A DNA stretch of 38,371 bases, from positions 1-38,371 of the forward strand of contig CANGZM010000005.1 of assembly GCA_947458155.1 (NCBI GenBank). Direction: 5' to 3'. The notes below the pieces were generated by a model. The model searched no databases, was not told the DNA's origin, and worked only from the letters and a program-made list of their open reading frames with translations. Positions 17,061 through 25,701 of the stretch are shown here, piece by piece; the first letter of the stretch is position 1; each line of letters begins with the position of its first letter. A program made the translations under genes and the position numbers. The DNA is from Synechococcaceae cyanobacterium (lineage in GTDB: Bacteria; Cyanobacteriota; Cyanobacteriia; PCC-6307; Cyanobiaceae).

Positions 17061-19262
17061 TCACGCCGCCCCCCGCATACCAATCTGCTCCATAATCCCC
17101 GGCAACATCAAGCCGAAGACCATGTACCAATGGCCATTACGCTGCTCCCGCACCTTGCCGTAGGCCTCGGCGCTGCCGTTGCCGCTGCTGGTTGGAAAGA
17201 TCAGCACCAGGTCGTCGAACAGTTCTGGTTGATCTCCCTCCAACACGATCCAAGCTTCCCGCTCGCTGAGATGGGTTACAACTGCGGGCTGCGCAGAACC
17301 CTGCCGCTGTTTGCGCTTCAAGATGCAGTAATCAACAGACAGGGGCTGCTGCAGGGCCTGGGGCTGAGAGCTGGTGAGGGGCAAGGCGAGGTTGTGCGTG
17401 CCTTGGATGGCCCCGATCGTGAAGACCCGCAGGAGCTCTTGGGATCCCTTCACCGCCACGCTGTGATCGGCATCGATGCGCAGCGGCACGTCTGTAGCCC
17501 GAACCGTGGACTCCGCCGCCAGCACCTCACCACCTACGCTCAGGGATTCAATACGGGCGGCCAGGTTAACAGCCGATCCCACCACGCCGTACTTGGCACG
17601 CTGCCTGGAGCCGATCGTGCCGGCGATTACGTCACCCGTGCACAATCCAATTCCCATCTCCAGCGCTGGCAGCCCCTGTTGGGCATTGGTTTGATTCACC
17701 TTTTCCATGGCGATCTGCATTGCCAGGGCGCAGGCAACGGCGGCCTCGGCATGATCAGCGCGGACCAGGGGTGCCCCAAAAAGCACGAGGATGGCATCAC
17801 CTTGAACTTCGTCGATCGTGCCGCCGTAGTCCTCGATGACTTGAAACATCGCATCGAAGTAGTTATTTAGCAGCTGCACAATCAGGGTCGGGTGGTGGTC
17901 TTGGCCTAGCAGGCTGAAATCCCTCAGATCGCTCATCAGCACGGTGACAGTTCGAAGCTCACTGACTGCCTGACTGGTCTGGCTGGCCTGGCTTTTGTCT
18001 AATAATTCACCGGCAACAGCTTTGGAAACAAACCGATCGAACTGGCTGCGCACATGCCTGTTCTGGAGCTCCAATAACATTCCCTTGATTTGCTGGTTGG
18101 CACCGCGGCGCAACCAGCCGGCGGCCGCCATCAGGCTGAAAGCCGCCAACGGCAGGGCCGCATCCAGCCACACCCCCAGGGCCAACAAGGCCGTCGTGGC
18201 CGCCACCGCCAGCAACAGGCCCGATGCCACCACCCAGAGACTGCGCCGCAGCCCTGGCACCCGTTCGCCGGCGACGATGCCAACCGCCAAGGCGAGCAGC
18301 AGCAGCCAGCGATTCACCGAGCCCGATGCGGCCTGGATTCCCATGGGCTGGCCGCGCTCCAGCGCCAACAGGGCGGCAAGCCGGTGGGCGTGAATTTCGA
18401 CGCCGGAAATTGCGAAGCGCTGATCGCCCGCCCGGCCCCTGCTGAAGGGCACCGGGAAACTGTCCTTGCTGGAGGGGGCCACCACGCCGATCAGCACGAT
18501 GCTGCCGCGCAGTTGCTGGATCTGCTGCGGGCTTAGCTGGTTGCGCAGCAAGCGGCCCAGGCTCGATTGGGGGAAGCTGCCAGGCTGGTGGAAAGCGAGC
18601 ATGCGCTGCAGGTAGTGGTCATCGGTGACAGGGCTCTCCGGCAGATACCCCCCCGCCCCCTCGCCCAGATCCGCCAGCTGCTGCGGCTGTTGCTCCAGCC
18701 AGCGCGGCAGCTGCCTCTGCCCCTTGGCGATCTGCAGCAAGCGCATCGGCAGGGAGGCTTTGCTGGCTTGATCTGTGCCGACGACGTGCAGCAGATCACG
18801 GCGCACCAGCCCATCCTGGGGATCGGTGTAGAGATCGGCATAGCCCTGGCGGTGGGGCGGAGTGCCGGGGATTGCCCGCTTGCCATCGAGATCGAAGTAG
18901 ACGGACACCAAGCGGGGGTTACTGGCGGCCAGCCGGCGCAACCTCGCCCCGCCGGCACCGACCGGCTGACCGCAGAACAGATCCAGCCCGATGGCCCGCA
19001 CGCCGATCCGATCCAGCCGTTCGATCGCATCGGCCAGCAGCCCATCAGACACCATCGGTCCATAGCGCTTGAGATCGTCCTCGTCGATGCCGATGATGCG
19101 CACGGGGGTGGAGGCCCCGGAGGGCAGGGGCCGGAGCTGCACCGCCAGGTCGTAGGCGAGCAGGTTGAGCTGTTCAGTGAGTTGGCTCTGGCGCAGCAGC
19201 AGCAACAAACCAAAGGCGGCGAGGTAGGGACCCAGTTGCCGCACAATCCCTTGACGAGTCAT
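17061..19262 (-). CDS. CHASE2 sensor plus class III adenylate/guanylate cyclase, possible PilZ-like C-terminal domain
   Basis: N-terminal TM and CHASE2-type 'VRIIGIDEDDLKRYG...IGLDLFCG', three TM segments, cyclase 'VTVLMSDLRDFSLLGQ..GGTIDEVQGDAILVLFGAPL..KYGVVGSAVNLAARIESLS'. Start chosen at MTRQGIVRQL. Confidence 0.9.
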   Translation of the reverse strand: MTRQGIVRQLGPYLAAFGLLLLLRQSQLTEQLNLLAYDLAVQLRPLPSGASTPVRIIGIDEDDLKRYGPMVSDGLLADAIERLDRIGVRAIGLDLFCGQPVGAGGARLRRLAASNPRLVSVYFDLDGKRAIPGTPPHRQGYADLYTDPQDGLVRRDLLHVVGTDQASKASLPMRLLQIAKGQRQLPRWLEQQPQQLADLGEGAGGYLPESPVTDDHYLQRMLAFHQPGSFPQSSLGRLLRNQLSPQQIQQLRGSIVLIGVVAPSSKDSFPVPFSRGRAGDQRFAISGVEIHAHRLAALLALERGQPMGIQAASGSVNRWLLLLALAVGIVAGERVPGLRRSLWVVASGLLLAVAATTALLALGVWLDAALPLAAFSLMAAAGWLRRGANQQIKGMLLELQNRHVRSQFDRFVSKAVAGELLDKSQASQTSQAVSELRTVTVLMSDLRDFSLLGQDHHPTLIVQLLNNYFDAMFQVIEDYGGTIDEVQGDAILVLFGAPLVRADHAEAAVACALAMQIAMEKVNQTNAQQGLPALEMGIGLCTGDVIAGTIGSRQRAKYGVVGSAVNLAARIESLSVGGEVLAAESTVRATDVPLRIDADHSVAVKGSQELLRVFTIGAIQGTHNLALPLTSSQPQALQQPLSVDYCILKRKQRQGSAQPAVVTHLSEREAWIVLEGDQPELFDDLVLIFPTSSGNGSAEAYGKVREQRNGHWYMVFGLMLPGIMEQIGMRGAA

Positions 19263-19318
19263 CCCCTGCCGCAAAATCCCCTTTAGATGGGGGCCAATGG
19301 CGGGCGACGAACGGGCCA

Positions 19319-20968
19319 CTAGAAGCGATAGACCAGTTTTGTATAGAAGCCGCTGCCGAGGATCCATTGGTCCCAGTAGGCCCTAGAGCCACTCTGGAAC
19401 TGCCTGACCCAGCCCAATTCCAGTTCGCCATGCCGGCCCCGGATCCAGCGCAGCAGCAAGCCGCCGGCTCCGGAGCTATCGCTGATCGTGGCGCCCGGCA
19501 CCTCGGTCCACACCTGGCCATTGCCGATGAACGGCACCAGCTGGAGAGCGTCCTGGCGACCCCGCCACAGCAACCAGGCCAGGTCGATGGTGCCCAGCAG
19601 GCCACTGTCGCCGCTCAGCACCTGCCCCGGCAGGCCCCGCAGGCCATTGTCACTGCCGAGACTGAAGCCCATGGGATTGGTGAGGGGATTGAAGGCCAAC
19701 TGGCCGGCGGCCCGCAGGTTGAGTTGCCAGCGGGGGGCCAGCCACCAGGAGGCGGCGAGTTGGGATCCCAGGGCCCGGGCTTGATCCGGCTCGATGCCCA
19801 GAAATTGCAGCTCCTGCCGTTGGGCGGCGGTGGACCAGGCGCCGATGCCCTGCAGGCCATACAGATTGGCGTTGAAGGCCAAGGGGCCCGTGGATCGGTC
19901 GTAGGCCAGGCCGATGCGGGCGAAGCCGGTGCGCACCCAGCCAGCGTCCCCACCCCCGACGATTGCGGGGAAGCTGGCGCCGCTCAAATAGGCATCGTTG
20001 CGATTGACGCTAAGGCCGGCGAAGGCCGTCAGGCGATCGCTGAGCGATTCGTGCAGGGTGTACTCCAGCTGGCTGAACAGCTGCAGTTGGCGAAAGCTGA
20101 GGTCGTTCAGTGGCGGTGGCGCCTCCACCAGTGCCCGGCGGCTGGCCCCGAAGGCGGTGGTCAAGTTGAGCTGATCGAGCAGGGGCAGGGAGTAGCTGAG
20201 CGAGCCGTTGAGGGAGCCGATTTCGGGGTTGGAATCGGTGTTGATTTCGCCGAACAGCAGCAGGGTGTCGCCGTTGACCAGGGCCCGTTCCTTGACCAAG
20301 GTGGCAAGGCCCCGGAACTGGCCGCTGCCGCCGTTGCCGTCATTGCGCAGGGCCAGTTCACCCCGCAGGGGGTCAAGACCGGGCTCCACCGTGATTAACA
20401 GCTGGGCGCGGTTGGAGTCCTCACCGATGCGGTTGAGGTTGGTTTTGAGCAAGCCGACGCCGGATAGCTGCTGAATCCGGGTGAGCTGGGCCGTCAGGGT
20501 TGGTAGGTGCAGCACGCTGCCCTGTAGGGGCTTCAGCAGCCGCAATAGGCGCCGCTGCAGCCGTTGGCTGGAGCTGACGACCTGAATCGCTTCGATCTTG
20601 CCGGCTACCACTTCCAGTTCACCGGGTGGTGGGTTTGGCTGGGGGATGACGCGGCTGTTGATGTAGCCATCGGCGAACAGCCTGGAGCCCAGGGCCGTGG
20701 CACAGAGGTTGAGGCGGGCCTCTGGATTGGTGTTGCTGCTGCAGTCGGTCAGGATCCGAGACAGCTCAGCGGCGCTGTAGGGATTGAAGCCCCGCAGGCG
20801 CGGCAGAGTTGCGGTGGCGCCAGGCGCGGCTGGCTGGACAGGGGCTGGCGACTTGGGCCCGGAGGGGGAAGGCGAAACAGGGATGGACCGCTGTTGATTG
20901 GCCCCCGGCAAACGAATTGGCCCTGGCTGCAGAGGCGGCGCCACCAACTGGGCCAGCAAGGGAAACAT
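19319..20968 (-). CDS. TpsB: ShlB/FhaC/HecB family two-partner secretion transporter (POTRA plus beta-barrel)
   Basis: Pro-rich N-terminus, POTRA '..FADGYINSRVIPQPNPPPGELEVVAGKIEAIQV', 'LLITVEPGLDPLRGELALRNDGNGGSGQFRG', C-terminal 'GSGFYTKLVYRF'. Confidence 0.9.
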   Translation of the reverse strand: MFPLLAQLVAPPLQPGPIRLPGANQQRSIPVSPSPSGPKSPAPVQPAAPGATATLPRLRGFNPYSAAELSRILTDCSSNTNPEARLNLCATALGSRLFADGYINSRVIPQPNPPPGELEVVAGKIEAIQVVSSSQRLQRRLLRLLKPLQGSVLHLPTLTAQLTRIQQLSGVGLLKTNLNRIGEDSNRAQLLITVEPGLDPLRGELALRNDGNGGSGQFRGLATLVKERALVNGDTLLLFGEINTDSNPEIGSLNGSLSYSLPLLDQLNLTTAFGASRRALVEAPPPLNDLSFRQLQLFSQLEYTLHESLSDRLTAFAGLSVNRNDAYLSGASFPAIVGGGDAGWVRTGFARIGLAYDRSTGPLAFNANLYGLQGIGAWSTAAQRQELQFLGIEPDQARALGSQLAASWWLAPRWQLNLRAAGQLAFNPLTNPMGFSLGSDNGLRGLPGQVLSGDSGLLGTIDLAWLLWRGRQDALQLVPFIGNGQVWTEVPGATISDSSGAGGLLLRWIRGRHGELELGWVRQFQSGSRAYWDQWILGSGFYTKLVYRF

Positions 20969-21004
20969 TCGGTAAAAATAGGTGCGGGGTGGCCACCGGA
21001 ATTG

Positions 21005-24000
21005 TTACCAGGGACTTCCGGTAAGGATCTTTCCTGCCCAATAGTAAGGATGGTTGAGCCCTTGGGCGAAAAGGATCTGCTCTTGCCGGGAAAGGCCTGC
21101 CACCAAGGTGGATTGGGCCTGGCCGGTGCGGGGGTCCGGTCCCACCAGGCGATCGCCCTGGAGCCGCACCTGGCCAAGCCGGAAGGCCTGCTGGGTGGCC
21201 TGCAGCGCCTGATCCTTGGTCAATCCGACCTTGAGGAAGCGATAGAGCTCGATGAAGAAGGCGGCGGTGGCGGTGTCATCCACCTCCCAGAGGGTGCCGA
21301 TGCCGCTGCGGGCCCCGGCCTGGAGGGCCATGCCCACGAAACCCAACTCGCTTTGCTCATCGCCAAGGGCGGTGAGACAAGCACTCATGCTGATCAGATC
21401 CAGGGGGTAGCTGCTGTTACGGGATCGCAGGCGACGGCCCAGGTCCGCCAGGCTCAAGGTGGTGTTGGGGGTGTAGAGAACGCCGGTTTGGCCGGGCAGG
21501 AAATTGGCGTGGGTGGCGATGTGGAGTTGGTTGACTTGACTGCCTAGGGCCTGGTCGATCAGGGCTGTGGGGGTGAAATTGTCATCAAGCAGCAATTGGG
21601 AGGGATGCTCCTGGGCCAGGGCCTGCAGCTCCTGCCGCACCATGGGCAAGGGGCCAAGGCCATTGCTGAATTGGCTGGCCCCTGCTAACAGCATTTGCCC
21701 CCCTTGGGCCCGCTGGCCGGGATCGAGCTCAATCAACCCCAGCGATGGCGTGATGGTGAGGGCAAAAAGGTCGCCGAGCGGCCGACCCTCCACCGGCAGG
21801 GCGCCATAGGGAATGGCCTGCAGCCCCCGGTCCACCTCCAGCAACAGGGCGGTGACGCCCTGGGCGCGCAGCAGGGGCAGCAGGGGGCTGACCAGGGCCT
21901 TGGCGAGGGGCTCGCCGGGATCTCTAGTGGGATCAGGCTGGGGAGCACGGCGGCTGAGTTGGCGCTGAAAGCCCTTGATCCAGCCGTCAAGATCGGCCCG
22001 AGCCACCTTGGTGCTGCGGCTGATTGGTTCACCCTGGGCCGTGAGCAAAATGGCGGTGATGCGGGTTTGGCCGGAGGCTTCGTCATTGCGTTGCAGATGC
22101 ACAATGGCGGGGGTATAGGGACGGGGATTGGTATTGATGGACTTAGGCTGGGATTTGTTCGCCGCAAGTGAGAGCTTTGGTAGAGCTGAAAGATTTAGGG
22201 AAGGGGCGAGTTTGCTGGCCAGGGTTAATCGTTGCTGCAACTCAGCAATGCTGCGCAGTTTGCCCGAACCTGACGGGAGTCCCAAGGCCTTACTCGTTTG
22301 AATCAGGGTGCGATTCTGGGACTCCAAGAACTGGGAGCTAGCGCTGTTTTGATCTATTAAGATCGAGACTGATTGGTTATCTCCGGAGGGCAGAGAATGG
22401 TTGAATTGGACAGGATTGACAGGCAGGAATTGGCCGGGGGAGAGGTTTGGGTTCTGGTTTAGGAAGCCATTGGTGGGGGGGATGCCATAGGCGGCTTGCA
22501 ACTCTGAGTAGTTCTGATTTATCCAGTCGTTGACTATGCTGGCTAAAAACGTCGTTGGAATCGGGACGGGCATTGTCAATGGATCGGGATTTAAACTCAC
22601 TTGGCCGTAAATTCCAGGGGCAGGAAAAAAATTAATACCGGTATAATAGTCAGAAATAAAGTCAGTCATGTAAGTCAATTTTGCTTCCACAGTACTTTCA
22701 AGGAAAGATAGGTCTCCGAATTCAGAATAAATAGAGACAAAAGGAAATGGGTCATCATTAGTAAAGTCTAAAAATGGATTGATCACAGGATGCAGATTAT
22801 TCGCAATTATTGAAGAATGATTAATGTTGACGTGATTCCTTGCCTGAACATAGATGTTGCCTGCGTTAATACTAAAGTCAGTGCTATCAGGAGTTGCGCT
22901 ACTTATGGATCTAATGGAAGTGTTTCTTAACTGAATGCCAGCCTTGCTATTGTCAAAAAGATATACTGAACCTGCCATATTTTCATAAGGAGATTCTCCG
23001 CTTGAAGTATTTATAACTGAATCAGAAATAATAATTCCTCCCTGAGAATACAGCCTAACTTTCCCACCAGTATTGAAATCAAAACCGATAGAAAAGCTGT
23101 CCTCTTTTCCAAATGTTCCAAATTTTCCTATGTAATTATTAGGACCAAGAACTTCTCTGAAACCTAAAAGCGGACTTTCAAGACCCCCTCCCGACCTGGT
23201 TTGTCCAGCAATGAGATTAGCATTATCTAAGCTAATTGAATTGGAGGTAGAATGATTGACTATCAAAATTGAGCCAGCTTTAAAGGTGTAAGGTTGAGCT
23301 AAAAACCCCTCCGAACCATATGACTTCAGATCTAGTAAATCGGATGTTTGATCTTTAACAATTGGGTATTTGTTTGAGGTGACATCTATAACACCGCGGT
23401 TCAGGGTTATTCCCCCAAAACTTTTTAAATTAATCCTGCCATCGCCAGCACCTGATCTAGCCAAAAGCTTTGAATTATCAAGAAATATACCACCCCTATC
23501 TTCTGGCCCATTGGCTAGTAGAAAAATGTATCCTGCCTTAGAGTGGCTCGCATCAACATTCACTGCACTAGAATTCACAGAGATTTTGCCTTCTGCATTC
23601 AACAAAACAATACCACTTCGGTCTGCTAAGGAATATATGTCTAGCTTTGTGGGCGTTGATAGATTGTCTTGAAAGTAAGAAATATCCGAAGAGGCATTAA
23701 GCAGTGTATCTCGCGAAATACTGATATCACCTTTTGAAAATAATCCCATTCTAGGGTAGCTAAGGCGGATAGACTGCTCCCCTAATGGGTCAGACTGCAG
23801 TGAGCCTTTTACTAGGGCTGGCGCATTCAGATCCTTGAGGCTGTAGGCCGAAACATCGAGAATAGATCCAGAGATCTTCAGGGTTTTGTTTGGATCCGAT
23901 GCGTCATTTGCGATCAGTTGAATCCATCCCTTGGGGGCTAGCAGCTGGCTATTGTTCAGGGATATGGATCCCGCAGACAACCACAATTGTTGTCCCTTCA

Positions 24001-24853
24001 AGAAAGCCCCATCCAGATGGATAGCTCCTTGCTGTGAGGTGTCTTGAAAAGGCACACCCACCACGTTGACCAAGCCCCAGCGACCTGGTTCGCCCGCCGA
24101 GATGCTGACATCCTGGAGATCGATCTGATGGCCACTGAGCCAAACGCTGAGACCGGCCTGGAGTTGGGTTCCGTAACCCGAGACACTGCTTAGATTTCCA
24201 GCCGTCGCGTTGACGAGCAGATGGCGATCCACAGCGATCTGTCCACCCTCAAACTGGATCGATCCGTTGCCGAAAAGGCCCAGGCTGCTGAGGCCTACCT
24301 CAGGATTACCGAGCTCATCAAAATTGAGATTGGGCGATTGATTGAAAGAATTGATATCGCTTGTTCTTGTGTTAAATACATTAAAAGTTTTACTTCCTAT
24401 TTTCATCCCTATTGCCGTAGTGAACAGCAGGTTATTAACGTTGCTCACCCTGGCGCCATTCCCCACCCAAATGCCGCCAGGGGATAACCAGAATAAATTG
24501 GCTGGGCTGGATAAAGCCAGGGGTTTATTTAGAAAAGTTCCCAATTCACTTGTTATGCCTACAACTACATTTTTAAGTCCTTGGGTGTTAATCTTGACCT
24601 TGTTAATTCCGTTGCGTGTATCAAATGCTTTGAGTCGGTGCAACAGGTTTTGGCTTGTTCTGCTGCCGCCGCTGATGGCGCAAGTACCAGACACGCAAGT
24701 ACCGTAGGCACTTCCATTGACACGGGTCCGTAGCCCATCTGCGGAAACCTGAGCGGTGGCCAAATTGGGTAAAAATAGAGCACTAAATGCAGTTACCTGA
24801 CATGCCAGCATAAGAAATGTTGGACATCTTCCGCTTCCCGATAGGTATTTCAT
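21005..24853 (-). CDS. TpsA-like filamentous hemagglutinin N-terminal domain exoprotein with C-terminal CHAT (caspase-like) protease domain
   Basis: Signal peptide, then 'ANLFWLSPGGIWVGNGARVSNVNNLLFTTA' (FHA/TPS-type), a beta-helix-like middle, and C-terminal CHAT with catalytic-type His 'LHIATHANF' and Cys 'LISMSACLTALG'. Confidence 0.92.
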   Translation of the reverse strand: MKYLSGSGRCPTFLMLACQVTAFSALFLPNLATAQVSADGLRTRVNGSAYGTCVSGTCAISGGSRTSQNLLHRLKAFDTRNGINKVKINTQGLKNVVVGITSELGTFLNKPLALSSPANLFWLSPGGIWVGNGARVSNVNNLLFTTAIGMKIGSKTFNVFNTRTSDINSFNQSPNLNFDELGNPEVGLSSLGLFGNGSIQFEGGQIAVDRHLLVNATAGNLSSVSGYGTQLQAGLSVWLSGHQIDLQDVSISAGEPGRWGLVNVVGVPFQDTSQQGAIHLDGAFLKGQQLWLSAGSISLNNSQLLAPKGWIQLIANDASDPNKTLKISGSILDVSAYSLKDLNAPALVKGSLQSDPLGEQSIRLSYPRMGLFSKGDISISRDTLLNASSDISYFQDNLSTPTKLDIYSLADRSGIVLLNAEGKISVNSSAVNVDASHSKAGYIFLLANGPEDRGGIFLDNSKLLARSGAGDGRINLKSFGGITLNRGVIDVTSNKYPIVKDQTSDLLDLKSYGSEGFLAQPYTFKAGSILIVNHSTSNSISLDNANLIAGQTRSGGGLESPLLGFREVLGPNNYIGKFGTFGKEDSFSIGFDFNTGGKVRLYSQGGIIISDSVINTSSGESPYENMAGSVYLFDNSKAGIQLRNTSIRSISSATPDSTDFSINAGNIYVQARNHVNINHSSIIANNLHPVINPFLDFTNDDPFPFVSIYSEFGDLSFLESTVEAKLTYMTDFISDYYTGINFFPAPGIYGQVSLNPDPLTMPVPIPTTFLASIVNDWINQNYSELQAAYGIPPTNGFLNQNPNLSPGQFLPVNPVQFNHSLPSGDNQSVSILIDQNSASSQFLESQNRTLIQTSKALGLPSGSGKLRSIAELQQRLTLASKLAPSLNLSALPKLSLAANKSQPKSINTNPRPYTPAIVHLQRNDEASGQTRITAILLTAQGEPISRSTKVARADLDGWIKGFQRQLSRRAPQPDPTRDPGEPLAKALVSPLLPLLRAQGVTALLLEVDRGLQAIPYGALPVEGRPLGDLFALTITPSLGLIELDPGQRAQGGQMLLAGASQFSNGLGPLPMVRQELQALAQEHPSQLLLDDNFTPTALIDQALGSQVNQLHIATHANFLPGQTGVLYTPNTTLSLADLGRRLRSRNSSYPLDLISMSACLTALGDEQSELGFVGMALQAGARSGIGTLWEVDDTATAAFFIELYRFLKVGLTKDQALQATQQAFRLGQVRLQGDRLVGPDPRTGQAQSTLVAGLSRQEQILFAQGLNHPYYWAGKILTGSPW

Positions 24854-24860
24854 AATTTAT

Positions 24861-24879
24861 TTGAAAAAGGTCTTTTCAA
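24861..24879. promoter_or_regulatory. Inverted repeat TTGAAAA-N5-TTTTCAA immediately upstream of the tpsA-CHAT start
   Basis: Perfect 7-bp arms with a 5-nt spacer, 7 nt from the ATG at 24853 (minus strand). Confidence 0.6.
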
Positions 24880-24997
24880 TTTTAGGCCCTAACCCGAATG
24901 GCAAGCAAACATATTGTTAAGATTCGCAAATCAAGAGGATGACTGATAAAGTTAAATGATAAACTGAATTTGTACTTCATAAAGTAAAAACGCTAAA

Positions 24998-25315
24998 ATG
25001 ATTTCCATCAACCTACCTCACATCATAAAGCGATTGTTTTCACTTATTGCTATTATTATTGTTTTCCTGTTTGCGAACGTATCTGAGGCCAATGCGAAGT
25101 GCATCTCTCACTGTGTTCTTCCATTTAGATGCGATACAAATACCAACACTTGCAGAATTTTCCTCAAGCCTTTGTTTAGCGAGACTAGTATCGGTGCGTT
25201 GACCGAAGTTAACATATCCAACCCTCAGTCAGCTCCAGAATCAGAGATTAGGAAATGTAATCCACCTTGCAAAAAGCCAGCTAAATGTGATACGAGTAGT
25301 GGCACTTGTAAGTAG
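24998..25315 (+). CDS. Small secreted Cys-rich protein with two C-x3-C-x5-C-x6-C motifs
   Basis: Signal peptide 'LFSLIAIIIVFLFANVSEANA', then 'CISHCVLPFRCDTNTNTC' and 'CNPPCKKPAKCDTSSGTC'. Confidence 0.75.
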   Translation: MISINLPHIIKRLFSLIAIIIVFLFANVSEANAKCISHCVLPFRCDTNTNTCRIFLKPLFSETSIGALTEVNISNPQSAPESEIRKCNPPCKKPAKCDTSSGTCK

Positions 25316-25335
25316 TGATACGATTAATGGCACTT
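25287..25335 (+). repeat. Direct repeat, 28-bp period, 19/21 identity, at the 3' end of the Cys-rich gene
   Basis: GTGATACGAGTAGTGGCACTT (25287-25307) versus GTGATACGATTAATGGCACTT (25315-25335). Confidence 0.85.
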
Positions 25336-25701
25336 CCTTTGCCACTTAGATTCAGAATTTATCAGCAGTCCATCGTCCAAGCAGGGCACCGATGCACCGG
25401 GCTGATCCTGAGGGCAACTGGATTACCCGCAAGCCTGCCGCTCCTCCACCTGTCAAGTATGACTGCCCCCCTAATACCATTCCATAAAAAGCAATACTTT
25501 GATCAATAAAAGTAAAACTTTGAGTCCTGAGTCCTGACTATCAGGGCCATGCCATGGGCCTGGTCGGCCCGCCTTGCTTTAATGGTATGCAATGTCTGGT
25601 TGTTTGCAGAACCCTGCCGCCTCACTATGTTGAAACTGGTTTCTTATTACTACCACCTACAGTTTCAATAATTTCACTCCCCCACTGCTGCAGCACCCCA
25701 C

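Noticed and set aside
20033-21156. HIP1-like GCGATCGC octamers (20033-20040, 21149-21156)
   Set aside because: Only a couple seen; typical cyanobacterial background motif inside coding sequence, not a feature here.
25605-25622. 15-nt match GCAGAACCCTGCCGC shared between about 25605 and about 17296
   Set aside because: Isolated short match, one copy inside the cyclase coding region; no flanking similarity, likely chance.
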